DNA of 64,000 nt from an uncultured Bacillaceae bacterium (GTDB lineage: Bacteria > Bacillota > Bacilli > Bacillales > Bacillaceae_L), in assembly GCA_947497585.1 (NCBI GenBank), contig CANMHG010000010.1:62001-126000 (forward strand), read 5' to 3'. Position 1 is the first letter of the stretch, and the number at the start of each line of letters is the position of its first letter. Below the pieces are notes generated by a model. The model was not told where the DNA came from and searched no databases. It saw only the letters and a list, made by a program, of their open reading frames with translations. Below, in pieces: positions 51,704 through 59,723 of the stretch. Both the position numbers and the translations under genes were made by a program.

Positions 51704-52477
51704 ATGAACAACGATGAATTTTGGGAAACTGTTTTAAAAGAAGTTAGCGGAAAGATATCCTCACCCAGCTATGAGACATGGTTTAAAAATACAAGTGGGT
51801 TTGTTGAGAATGACCTAGTAATTGTCACAACAAGAACGAAAGAAGTTGCAGCGTGGCTAGAATGCAGGTATTCAACCTTACTTAGCGAAATTACAACAAA
51901 CCTTACAGGCAAAGAGTATATGTTTAAATTCTACTCATCAGAAATATACGACCCCACTAGCACTTCCATTGAATTTCAGGAAGATCGCATTGATTCGTTA
52001 CGTGATCGCGTTAAAGAAGTGGAAAACAGAGTAAGGAATTTAGAACCTCGTATCCACGAGATAGAACAAGGAGAACTCCCTTCTCGTTACGAAAAAAGCA
52101 ATATCTTTCGTTTAAGGCGATATGAAATACGCTTTATCCTAGACGTTTACAAAGAGCTTTTTACAAGGTTTGAAGAAAGGACTTCAGTGGTACTGGCATG
52201 TTCGTCTTTCATAAATCGTTTGTCTTTAGATTCCCATTACGTAACCGCTAATAGCGAGAAGTATTGGGCTGATTACATATCTCGAGAATATGAGTGCATG
52301 ACAGATATGAAACAATTATACTTTTGGTCAAGTGAATGGCAGGAAATGATTAATGTAAGCCTTCAAGATTTAAAAGAAGGCTGTTATACATCTCACTGTA
52401 CAGTTGATTCTCTTATAAAAGAACTTGGTATGAACGAGAATAAGCATAGTTGGAAGGATAATACACCAAATGAATGA
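51704..52477 (+). CDS. stand-alone DnaA domain-I protein with coiled coil
   Basis: About 257 residues from ATG 51704 (GGGGAG site); ATG 51671 overlapping the previous stop is an alternative. The first 80 residues read like the N-terminal domain of DnaA (FWETVLKEVSGKISSPSYETWFKNT, AAWLECRYSTLLSEI). A coiled coil follows (DRVKEVENRVRNLEPRIHEIEQ), then a helical part. The AAA+ and DNA-binding domains of DnaA are missing. It might bind partners of DnaA domain I (inference). Confidence 0.78.
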   Translation: MNNDEFWETVLKEVSGKISSPSYETWFKNTSGFVENDLVIVTTRTKEVAAWLECRYSTLLSEITTNLTGKEYMFKFYSSEIYDPTSTSIEFQEDRIDSLRDRVKEVENRVRNLEPRIHEIEQGELPSRYEKSNIFRLRRYEIRFILDVYKELFTRFEERTSVVLACSSFINRLSLDSHYVTANSEKYWADYISREYECMTDMKQLYFWSSEWQEMINVSLQDLKEGCYTSHCTVDSLIKELGMNENKHSWKDNTPNE

Positions 52478-52661
52478 GAATCCAACTACATTAGCTGATA
52501 TTTTATATGCATTTGATCATAACTTAACATTGTTAAATATTTTAGTGGAGTACCTTCAAGAACTTTCACAAGGTATGGAAGGTGATGAAGCTAACGAAAT
52601 AAGGGTTATTATCGAGATGATCGACAAGGTTAGACTGGATTTACTTAAAAGTGTAGGATAG
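52470..52661 (+). CDS. 63-residue helical protein
   Basis: Overlaps the previous gene by 8 nt, so translationally coupled. Two predicted helices (TLADILYAFDHNLTLLNILVEYL and EIRVIIEMIDKVRLDLLK). No family recognised. A terminator follows at 52667. Confidence 0.6.
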   Translation: MNENPTTLADILYAFDHNLTLLNILVEYLQELSQGMEGDEANEIRVIIEMIDKVRLDLLKSVG

Positions 52662-52666
52662 TTTCA

Positions 52667-52700
52667 AAAAAGAACTTGTAATGTTTTACAAGTTCTTTTT
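52667..52700 (+). terminator. terminator of the YolD/DnaA-domain operon
   Basis: AAAAAGAACTTGTA, 6 nt, TACAAGTTCTTTTT. Confidence 0.88.
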
Positions 52701-52809
52701 GCTTTAGTTATTTATTTGTGTCAATTTCAGTAAACATTTGTGGACTTTCAATTAATTCCAATAATTAATGATACACTCAATTAGATTCCAATGGAAAGAA
52801 GGAATTAGT

Positions 52810-53097
52810 ATGCCTAAGTTAATCACCGTCAAAAGAGCTAAAGAAGAGATTGAGCGTTTAAACCACTATATTAATCTAGTTGAAGCATATGAAACAGATA
52901 CTATTGAGAAATGAATACGCCCTGACTAGGTTGAAACTGCTAAAGAGCAAGGAATAACAAAAGACGACCTTCCAATTACGATGGAATTCGCGAAATCAAT
53001 CATTACCGGAAAAGCCACTGATGAACTTCACCGATGGTTAAAGTCAGGCTACAACATCAAAATTAAGCCCAATAAGAAAGTAACCTATTCATACTAA
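52810..53097 (+). pseudogene. small helical protein gene with two in-frame stops
   Basis: ATG 52810 (GAAGGAATTAGT upstream) opens MPKLITVKRAKEEIERLNHY. TGA at codon 35 (52912) and TAG at codon 40 (52927) interrupt a frame that otherwise continues for 95 codons, with VETAKEQGITKDDLP and the basic end GYNIKIKPNKKVTYSY. The frame stays open apart from these two closely spaced stops, so decay is recent. Confidence 0.7.
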
Positions 53098-53157
53098 ATC
53101 CAAACCAGTAACTCGGTTTTTTTGGGTGTAACATTACCATTCAAACGTCTAGTTAGT

Positions 53158-54333
53158 TTAAGGTCTAGTTTGAGTGCTTTTTAACAACTGAGCAGTAAGC
53201 CCATCTGGTAGAGTTGGGCTTGAATCTCCTTTAAGTAACCCTGTATCAGCTCTACTAAAGATTGATTGAAGAACGATTGAACGCTCGTCTTTACTCACAG
53301 CCTCTTCCTTCAACAAGGAAAGATATACATAGGTCAGTTGATATCTCTCTTTTGCATCTTTTGCTAAATGATATGAACTTGTTGAAAGCTTAATAAAAAA
53401 GTTCACAAGGAAAAATCCTATCGAAACGAGAACCGTCATTAATAGGATGGAACGAACAGACATAAAATCAAGTTTGTTGCTAGTAGGTATTAAAAATAAA
53501 ATTATGAGAATAAAGACTGAAAACCCAATAACAGATCCCACGGCCCAATTTTTCCACAGCTTACCCTTTAGTTCGTGCTCTTCGCTATAATTTTCCCAGT
53601 ATTTCGCTGGACTTTCTAATCTCAACTTTTCTTCATACAAGGTATGTAAATCTTCAAGTTTCTTTTGCTTGTCATCCAAAAATGCTTCCGTAGTTGTGTG
53701 GATGTTCTGCTGCCACTCAGTTAATGTACTTGAATACTGATCAAACTCACCTTCAAAGTCGTTGACGACTTCTCTGTATTGTTCTTTAAGAGATGGGACA
53801 AGTTTTGATTCTCTTTCGTCCAAAGTAACAGCTATTTCCGAGCTTTTAAAAGCCATCGACATCATCAGCCCATTAAAATAGTCTGTATAATGCAATGTAC
53901 CTTGATTAAGGGTACTGTGGACTCCATTTAGCATCACCAGGAGCAAATAATGGATGGCAGCATCTGCTTGCAAATGATGAACTGCATACCTCTCTTTTAC
54001 AAACTTACCAACTTCAGTGGTCGAAAATACACATGGAAACGTATTACTTCTCATCAGGTTTAATGATTGATTTAACTGTTGTTTTGCCTGTTCAAGGTTT
54101 TTTTCTTGCTGTTGAATCATACTGTTTAAATGATTATAAGCAGTATAAAAATGAGCTTTTATCTTACTCGTCTCTCCAGAAGTACACTCTTCCCAAAAGT
54201 TCTTTTCTTTCTCTAAGAAACTATAGAATCGATTTAATGAGCTGAACCTCTTAGGGTTGCTTTCAGGATATAACACAAGCGACACATCTAATTCCTTAAA
54301 ATATGCTTTTAATTCATCCTTAAATTCAGTCAC
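53158..54333 (-). CDS. coiled-coil membrane protein (DUF6161-like)
   Basis: 391 residues, GTG 54333 behind GGGAAGAAAAGG. Long helical N-terminal part with Gln-rich coiled coil (QQQEKNLEQAKQQLNQ). RLESPAKYWENYSEEHELKGKLW comes just before two transmembrane helices (about 265-285 and 295-315), then a helical tail. This plan and the PxxYW segment recall DUF6161 proteins, found among phage-defence cargo, but I am not certain. It is the gene nearest the right end. The broken host thyA promoter points into it. Confidence 0.65.
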   Translation of the reverse strand: MTEFKDELKAYFKELDVSLVLYPESNPKRFSSLNRFYSFLEKEKNFWEECTSGETSKIKAHFYTAYNHLNSMIQQQEKNLEQAKQQLNQSLNLMRSNTFPCVFSTTEVGKFVKERYAVHHLQADAAIHYLLLVMLNGVHSTLNQGTLHYTDYFNGLMMSMAFKSSEIAVTLDERESKLVPSLKEQYREVVNDFEGEFDQYSSTLTEWQQNIHTTTEAFLDDKQKKLEDLHTLYEEKLRLESPAKYWENYSEEHELKGKLWKNWAVGSVIGFSVFILIILFLIPTSNKLDFMSVRSILLMTVLVSIGFFLVNFFIKLSTSSYHLAKDAKERYQLTYVYLSLLKEEAVSKDERSIVLQSIFSRADTGLLKGDSSPTLPDGLTAQLLKSTQTRP

Positions 54334-54563
54334 GCCTTTTCTTCCCTTCCTCTAATTCTAATTTTTATGTTCATAAAAAAAACTAATGTTTACGCATTAG
54401 CCTTGGTAGTGAGTTAACTATTTATTTTAAGGTCCTCGTTCTATCGAACTCCGGATACGCTATCCTCGCTACGAGGCTCCTTCCTCTTTTAAGAATTAAT
54501 TCTTAATGAATATTTAGTGGAGGTTATTATTATTTGTATTTAATCATTTATGGTTAGTAGTCT
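54334..54563. other. right-end non-coding region of the element
   Basis: No gene seen. It includes the perfect 18-bp palindrome TTAAGAATTAATTCTTAA (54489-54506) and GC-richer DNA at 54430-54485 with a CTCG...CGAG pairing. Confidence 0.5.
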
Positions 54564-54608
54564 AAGATTGTGTAGTCGTATTCAACACTTTTTGTTTGCT
54601 AGTGAAAA
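54564..54608 (-). repeat. right terminal inverted repeat of the element
   Basis: Read inward on the minus strand: TTTTCACTAGC (54608-54598), 26 nt, ACAATCTT (54571-54564). Same two motifs and spacing as the left end. Confidence 0.85.
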
Positions 54609-55123
54609 AGGAACAAATCTGCTGACCTTTGATAAAGTTGACACGATAATCTGCCATTCGCAACGTAAAATTGAAATAAGCAATGACAAGGTGGCAATGC
54701 CATATTGTCGACATCGGAAACATTCCAAGCACTAACAATTAATCTGCGCGAGTCAGGATTTGTTTTTATCTGATGTATTAAGTTTGATATCTGATCAATC
54801 GTCTTACCATCATGAGTAGGCCATGAACGCCACTGATGACCATAAACAGGGCCTAAATCTCCATTTTCATCTGCCCACTCATTCCAAATACGTACTCCAT
54901 TATCATTAAGATACTTTATATTTGTATCACCATTTAGAAACCACAATAATTCATGAATGATAGATTTAAGATGTAATTTTTTAGTAGTAACTAATGGGAA
55001 GCCTTCCTTTAAGTTAAAGCGTATTTGATGCCCAAAGGCACTATATGTCCCTGTACCTGTTCTATCTTCCTTAAACACACCGTTATCAAGGATATGTTGA
55101 CAAAGTTCGAGATATTTCTTCAT
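54599..55123 (-). pseudogene. thyA: 5' two thirds of the host thymidylate synthase gene, split by the element
   Basis: Host codons run from ATG 55123 to about 54609 and include [13 protein letters not shown] and the catalytic Cys in [11 protein letters not shown]. The frame enters the element after QRSADLFL and stops at once (FH, then TAG at 54599). GGAGG and a TATAAT box upstream are intact, so a truncated product of 174 residues may still be made. The last third, which completes the folate site, lies 19 kb away. No activity is expected. Confidence 0.96.
54609..54613. repeat. right attachment core AGGAA
   Basis: Partner of the core at 35479-35483. Confidence 0.65.
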
Positions 55124-55168
55124 TTATTAAAAACCTCCACTAGACTAATAGAGTTTATTATATCAAAA

Positions 55169-55915
55169 CTATCGGTATGTCGAAACATTGAAATCAAAGG
55201 TAGTTTGTTCAATTTGCCTAAATAACTCATAAGTCATTGGTGCCTTCTCTTTTAACTCTCTTTTTGTTTCTACACTAAAGTAGTACATTACAAAAGTTTC
55301 AGCAAAATATTCTTCTGAATAAGTGATAAAATAATCACGATTAGGGAAAAGCTTACTCGCCTCTTCAATCCATATTCTTTGAAAAATAGTGTCCTCTCTA
55401 ATTAGGTTGAGAACATGTCTATCTATTGAATGTGCAAGCTCATGTAATTCTAGGTTAAGTGATCCATGCCCATCACCATTCACACTATGTCCAATTTTCG
55501 CTAATGCAATTTTCCCTCCACCGATGCCAGGCACCGAGTCCCATGTTTTACCTTTGTTTGAATAACCTCTAGGAGTAGTTCCTTTCAGATGTGCAGCAGA
55601 TGGTTCATCTGTTAAATTGCCATTAAAAAGCTTTATTGTTATATTCTCTGTAATTAATTGTTGGAGAAGTGATGGATGAATTGAATTAATACGTTGAATC
55701 ATATTTATCGCTTCAGTTTGATTAAAAGAATCCTCTGGTAAGACAACAATATGTTCAAGTAGATGATAATTCTCTATTTGCTCTCTATTGATGAAAAAAG
55801 TAATGGAAGAGAAATCTCTTAATAGAACCCCATTTGTCGAAGCACTTTCCTCTTTAACACCTGGTACAAAAAAAAGAAAAAGAAAAACCCCTGTAATAAA
55901 TGTTATTTTCCTCAT
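55169..55915 (-). CDS. ATLF-type secreted zinc metalloprotease
   Basis: 248 residues. Signal peptide (about 1-20, cleaved near PGVKEE). The zinc motif HELAH lies in LNLELHELAHSIDRHVLN (about residue 158), and a downstream Glu/Tyr cluster is in FITYSEEYFAETFVMYYF. This is the pattern of anthrax-lethal-factor-like (ATLF) and Pro-Pro endopeptidase domains. The ending resembles chromosomal Bacillus homologues with no toxin partner. The substrate is unknown. It lies upstream of host thyA on the same strand, outside the element. Confidence 0.82.
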   Translation of the reverse strand: MRKITFITGVFLFLFFVPGVKEESASTNGVLLRDFSSITFFINREQIENYHLLEHIVVLPEDSFNQTEAINMIQRINSIHPSLLQQLITENITIKLFNGNLTDEPSAAHLKGTTPRGYSNKGKTWDSVPGIGGGKIALAKIGHSVNGDGHGSLNLELHELAHSIDRHVLNLIREDTIFQRIWIEEASKLFPNRDYFITYSEEYFAETFVMYYFSVETKRELKEKAPMTYELFRQIEQTTFDFNVSTYR

Positions 55916-56091
55916 AGAAGTTCGCTCCCGGATCTTGATGTCTACTCTTCTTCTCTATTAATTTTATGTATCATTATTATATCAGAATAATAGAATTTCG
56001 TGAATAATAAGAAAATATAAAATTAGTAAACATCTATAACGCCTTTCCCTACTTCTGCATATAATGTACGTAAGGAAATGGAGGTCGGTTA

Positions 56092-56223
56092 ATGAAGAAA
56101 AATGATGAATCACTAAACGACATTTTAGAAACCATTCAACTCCTTGAGGAAATCACCAAAAGTAAAAAAATGATGTATGTAGATATTGGATTAATTACAT
56201 TTACTTTATTTTTTATATTATAA
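56092..56223 (+). CDS. 43-residue membrane micro-protein
   Basis: ATG 56092 with an excellent GGAGG site. A short acidic helix (SLNDILETIQLLEEITK) leads into one membrane helix (MMYVDIGLITFTLFFIL) that ends the protein. No family recognised. The start signals make it credible. Confidence 0.6.
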   Translation: MKKNDESLNDILETIQLLEEITKSKKMMYVDIGLITFTLFFIL

Positions 56224-56252
56224 AAAAACAGACACCTATAGTAATGTCTGCT
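56223..56252 (-). terminator. terminator after the TerC gene
   Basis: On the minus strand AGCAGAC, 12 nt, GTCTGTTTTTTT. Confidence 0.72.
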
Positions 56253-56261
56253 TCTCTCATC

Positions 56262-56978
56262 TTAAGCTGTCTGCTTAAGTTTATTTTTTGTTTGAATGTT
56301 ATTATTTCTCAAATAACCGATTCCTAAAACTAATGTAGTTAGTACTGCTAGTATTAAGTACGAAATTGGTCCATGAGGAATATGTAGGATTGTAGACAGT
56401 CTTTCTTCCTTTAAAATCATTTCCCCAGCAGTCCATGTTAAAATACCTGAACCAACGTAAGCAATCCAGCTGTATTTATCCATTGCTTTTACAATCGCTT
56501 TTGATCCAAATATCATAATAGGAATACTAATTGCAACTCCAAGTGCAATCATCCATACGTTCCCATGTGCTGCACCTGCAACAGCAACAACATTGTCCAA
56601 GCTCATTACCGCATCTGCCATAACAATTGTCCAAGTCGCCTTTAAGAGACCATTATGAGATTGAATATTACCATGTTCTTCCTCTTGTACAAGTACCTTG
56701 TAAGCAATGATTAACAGAAGTGCTCCACCTATTAAAGTAACAAAAGGTATTTTTAATAAGTAAACTATAATAGCAGCAAAGAAAATACGAAGAATTACTG
56801 CCAAGGCGGTACCAAAAAAGATAGCTTTATTTCTCTGCTCTTTAGGTAAATTCCTAGTTGCCATCGCGATAACAATCGCATTATCTCCAGATAATATAAT
56901 ATCAATCGCAATAATTTTTAGTAATGCAATAACTGCTGCAGAAGAGATTGCAAACCCTAATACTTCAAAAAATTCCAC
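56262..56978 (-). CDS. TerC-family membrane protein (Mn2+ exporter type)
   Basis: 238 residues from GTG 56978, which follows GGGGG at a fair distance; the ORF extension to 57029 is unlikely. Seven membrane helices. The metal-site motifs IIAIDIILSGDNAIVIAMA and IVMADAVMSLDNVVAVAGAAHG are diagnostic. Bacillus members such as YjbE export Mn2+, partly to load secreted enzymes. I did not find a yybP-ykoY riboswitch upstream. Confidence 0.9.
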   Translation of the reverse strand: MEFFEVLGFAISSAAVIALLKIIAIDIILSGDNAIVIAMATRNLPKEQRNKAIFFGTALAVILRIFFAAIIVYLLKIPFVTLIGGALLLIIAYKVLVQEEEHGNIQSHNGLLKATWTIVMADAVMSLDNVVAVAGAAHGNVWMIALGVAISIPIMIFGSKAIVKAMDKYSWIAYVGSGILTWTAGEMILKEERLSTILHIPHGPISYLILAVLTTLVLGIGYLRNNNIQTKNKLKQTA

Positions 56979-57105
56979 GTTCGTTCCCCCAACCTTGTAG
57001 TTCAAGATATATAAATTCTTTAGTGACACTAAGTATCTTATATTAAGTTCTCCTCATATTCAACTAGTTTTAAAAAAAATGTGTCTATTTTGTGTCGAAT
57101 GTCAG

Positions 57106-57140
57106 AAAAAAATACAAGGTATCTCAAACCTTGTATTTTT
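57106..57140 (-). terminator. ypjP terminator
   Basis: AAAAATACAAGGT, 7 nt, ACCTTGTATTTTT. Confidence 0.85.
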
Positions 57141-57157
57141 AATAGACTATTAAATTA

Positions 57158-57748
57158 CTAACTCATCCATTTTGGAGGAGTGTTTTTCGCCCAAAAAATA
57201 TTACCGAGCTCATGGTGAGTCTGGAATGAATCATGGTGCGTATGGTAATGGAAATTAAACCAAAAACCATCCTGTGGAGGGTTATCACGTCTTACATGAA
57301 AACGAATAATGTCATTACCGCTCATTTCATCATAGATATGGAAGATCTTCTCTGTATTTCCACCTGAGACTTGTTCTGAAATAACCAACCTTTGTAATTC
57401 CTCGTTTGGATATTGTTCTGAGATAGATTGTATTACTTCCTCAATACGAGGGAGAATGATACTTTTGAACTCATCTTCAATAACCGGACCTATCCTAGAA
57501 CCAAACTTTTCAAATGCAAGTACCTCGGCTTTGTTCATCGCGAGGTCCACAAAATTTCCCTTTGTATCTATTTTAAACTCTTCGAATGAAACGCTATGTG
57601 ATGGATATTGATGTCTCTCGAAAGTATCAGGATTAATTGGAGCATTCGGTTTTGCAGGCTCCATTGTTAATGCAGAAGGTGGAGTTACTAACCCAAATGT
57701 CATAATCGAAAATCCGACTACTAACGATTTACGTAACCACTTTTTCAT
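57158..57748 (-). CDS. ypjP: YpjP-family exported protein
   Basis: 196 residues from ATG 57748 (AAGGGGATG upstream). Signal peptide KKWLRKSLVVGFSIMTFGLV. The C-terminal HxH-rich stretch (FNFHYHTHHDSFQTHHELG) could bind metal. Its place near thyA matches B. subtilis ypjP. The function is unknown. Confidence 0.82.
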   Translation of the reverse strand: MKKWLRKSLVVGFSIMTFGLVTPPSALTMEPAKPNAPINPDTFERHQYPSHSVSFEEFKIDTKGNFVDLAMNKAEVLAFEKFGSRIGPVIEDEFKSIILPRIEEVIQSISEQYPNEELQRLVISEQVSGGNTEKIFHIYDEMSGNDIIRFHVRRDNPPQDGFWFNFHYHTHHDSFQTHHELGNIFWAKNTPPKWMS

Positions 57749-57984
57749 CTTTTTCATCCCCTTACATGTCCCTATGTATCTGATGATTATATTAATTTTA
57801 CCACAATTCTTTACTTTTTTAACTAAATAATTATAACTTTTACACTCTATTAAACTACTTATCTATTAGTACGGTTGAGAGAGAAAAAAAGTTTCAAAAA
57901 TAATTTTCAATATAATTTTGTTCATAATTAGTTCACAATTTGGTAAGATATAAATAACAAATACATATTGAATGAGGTGAGGGA

Positions 57985-58062
57985 ATGGATTGGTTTTTTG
58001 TTGTGGCAAGCTTTGTTACTTTAGGTTTTTTAGTCTACCTAAATCTCGCTGATAATGGATAA
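57985..58062 (+). CDS. 25-residue membrane micro-protein
   Basis: ATG 57985 preceded by GAGGTGAGGGA. The peptide is one helix (DWFFVVASFVTLGFLVYLN) with a short polar end, and a terminator follows 2 nt after the stop. The tight fit of site, ORF and terminator supports a real gene of unknown role. Confidence 0.5.
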   Translation: MDWFFVVASFVTLGFLVYLNLADNG

Positions 58063-58064
58063 GT

Positions 58065-58097
58065 AAAAACTCGTAGATTAGTCCCTACGAGTTTTTT
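58065..58097. terminator. bidirectional terminator
   Basis: AAAAACTCGTAG, 8 nt, CTACGAGTTTTT. Confidence 0.85.
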
Positions 58098-58103
58098 CTT
58101 TTA

Positions 58104-58235
58104 CTAATGCCTTTTCGTTTTACGTCTAGCTGAATCCTTAGAAACACCATCATATTCTCTAGTCGTTGTTCCTTGTCCTTCTACAGATGGAGCGCTCAGT
58201 CCAGTCTTAGAAGGGTCTTTTCGATGTTTTGCCAT
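58104..58235 (-). CDS. YuzL-like small protein
   Basis: 43 residues, GGAGGTGAAGAGG before ATG 58235. Basic and unstructured: MAKHRKDPSKTGLSAPSVEG matches the YuzL N-terminal pattern (MAK-KK-PSK-G-SA-SVEG). Likely a spore-related small protein; function unknown. Confidence 0.72.
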   Translation of the reverse strand: MAKHRKDPSKTGLSAPSVEGQGTTTREYDGVSKDSARRKTKRH

Positions 58236-58305
58236 CCTCTTCACCTCCATAAGTATACATTGTCCAATGTACGACCCAATTATGAAGGAGAAATTGTTTT
58301 TACCT

Positions 58306-59091
58306 TCACTCTACATCAAGGACCCCGAAATGAAATTTAGCTGTCTTCCTTTTTAACACCGAGAACCCAAACCTACCAAAACGCTCACTTTTCCAATGGT
58401 CCTTAAGAATAACCTTTTTAATCGCTACTCTTTTTGCTTCTTCGATAACCTCATTAGTTATATCTTTATAAACAGCAATGCTCTTTAAAGCACTTATTCC
58501 GTTTGACTCATTGATCGCCTCTTCGAACATCGGATCAAAATAGACGATGTCAAAGCTTTTAGAACGGCAGGATTTTAAATAGTCCAGGTTATCTGTATTA
58601 ATAACATTTACTCTTTGCATTGCTTGGTTAAAAGTTTCTAGCCCGCTATCCCATGTATGCAATCCGCTCTTAACTAGGTAGGATAATAATTCGTTCCCCT
58701 CGATACCTACGGCCTTTCCTTGATGGCCAACAATGAAGCTTGCTACTATACTATCTGAACCTAATCCTAGTGTACAGTCTAAAAAGCTCATTCCTTCTTT
58801 TAGTGCTGCTGCTTTAATTAAGGGATCATCTTCTCCATTCATTAGTCTTTTTACTCTAAACATCGCTGAGTTTGGATGAAAGAAGAAGGGTTCTTGTTCA
58901 TTTTGTATATAAAGCTCTAGCCGATTCTTACCGATAACTAGCACATTATCGCTGTATTTGTGCTGGAGTTCTTCAACAGAGGCTTTTCTTCTTTCAATAT
59001 AAGTTGTGGATAGAGCTTCAGCGATTTGTTTTGCGAGAGAAATCATATTTTGGTCTGTTCTACCTGCTGTAGTAACAATCAATGTTTTCAC
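58306..59091 (-). CDS. class I SAM methyltransferase (YpiP/RsmJ-like)
   Basis: 261 residues, GTG start behind AGGTGG. Motif I is FLDCTLGLGSDSIVAS, and VYFDPMFEEA is the catalytic DP-P/F motif of RNA or base methyltransferases. Similarity to the RsmJ plan suggests 16S rRNA guanine methylation, and the B. subtilis homologue is YpiP. The target is not proven. Confidence 0.85.
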   Translation of the reverse strand: MKTLIVTTAGRTDQNMISLAKQIAEALSTTYIERRKASVEELQHKYSDNVLVIGKNRLELYIQNEQEPFFFHPNSAMFRVKRLMNGEDDPLIKAAALKEGMSFLDCTLGLGSDSIVASFIVGHQGKAVGIEGNELLSYLVKSGLHTWDSGLETFNQAMQRVNVINTDNLDYLKSCRSKSFDIVYFDPMFEEAINESNGISALKSIAVYKDITNEVIEEAKRVAIKKVILKDHWKSERFGRFGFSVLKRKTAKFHFGVLDVE

Positions 59092-59111
59092 CTTACCACC
59101 TGTTTTTATTT

Positions 59112-59138
59112 AAAAAAGGATGTCAAGTAATGACATCC
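59112..59138 (-). terminator. brxA terminator
   Basis: On the minus strand GGATGTCA, 5 nt, TGACATCC, TTTTTT. Confidence 0.85.
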
Positions 59139-59155
59139 AATTGTTTCTTCACTTG

Positions 59156-59590
59156 TTAACAATGTTTTTCAAAGGCAGACATGATATTTTCCATAATGCC
59201 TTCCATTGAGTTGCCTTCAATTTCGTGCCTAGGAATGAAGTGTACAACTTCTTTCCCTCTTAGTACTGCCATTGAAGGAGAAGATGGTTCAATTCCAGTA
59301 AAATACTCACGCATTTGGGCTGTTGCATCTTTATCTTGTCCTGCAAATACAGTAACTAGATGATTTGGTTTTTTATCACTTTGCATTACAGCTTGTGTAG
59401 CTGCTGGGCGTGCTAAACCTGCGGCACAACCACAAACTGAATTAATGACTACAAATGTAGTACCTTCAGCAGATTCAACAAATTCTGTTACTTCTTCACT
59501 TGAAGTTAGTTCTTGAAATCCAGCTGTTACTAGTTCTTTTCTCATTGGCAGAACCATTTGTCTCATATATTCTTCATAAGCCATTGACAT
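59156..59590 (-). CDS. brxA: bacilliredoxin BrxA
   Basis: 144 residues. The active-site CGC is in VINSVCGCAAGLARPA (about residues 53-55). FAGQDKDATAQMREYF and the C-terminal MENIMSAFEKHC are typical of YphP/BrxA. It removes bacillithiol from oxidised protein thiols. It implies bacillithiol as the low-molecular-weight thiol, in line with Bacillaceae. GGAGGGAATAAAACC lies before the ATG. Confidence 0.95.
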   Translation of the reverse strand: MSMAYEEYMRQMVLPMRKELVTAGFQELTSSEEVTEFVESAEGTTFVVINSVCGCAAGLARPAATQAVMQSDKKPNHLVTVFAGQDKDATAQMREYFTGIEPSSPSMAVLRGKEVVHFIPRHEIEGNSMEGIMENIMSAFEKHC

Positions 59591-59723
59591 GGTTTTATTC
59601 CCTCCATTACTTTCAATTCCATTTAGAGCATACTATAAGGTCTGGCTGAAAATCAAACATTGAGTTTATAAAAATTAACATAGGATCAATCACTAAATTT
59701 ATCACTTTGAATTCAGTCCGTTC

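Larger units (their letters stand above)
35484..54608. mobile_element. GInt/Tn554-like integrative element inserted in thyA
   Basis: About 19.1 kb separates two halves of one thyA gene. Both ends show an 11-bp perfect inverted repeat and a matched inner motif. The element encodes three tandem tyrosine recombinases and a small coiled-coil protein (43756-49268), the layout known for GInt islands and related to Tn554. It also carries a replacement thyA, a cassette-like array at the left and mixed cargo at the right. No conjugation, phage structural or replication gene set is visible, so transfer would depend on other elements. The recombinase operon is central, unlike typical GInts where it lies at one end; a composite origin is possible. 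Confidence 0.9.

Noticed and set aside
54519..54540. TAGTGGAGGTT near the right end matching the host thyA leader in inverse orientation
   Set aside because: The match is only 11 bp around a ribosome-binding-site-like sequence and is likely chance.
35484..54608. Prophage or ICE
   Set aside because: No capsid, tail, lysis, relaxase or type IV secretion genes are present.
35199..55123. Group I intron or intein in thyA, as known in phage thymidylate synthase genes
   Set aside because: The insert is 19 kb, has inverted terminal repeats and encodes tyrosine recombinases. No intron core or in-frame intein motifs were seen at the junctions.
57030..57150. yybP-ykoY manganese riboswitch upstream of the TerC gene
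   Set aside because: The short AT-rich gap shows no conserved riboswitch core.
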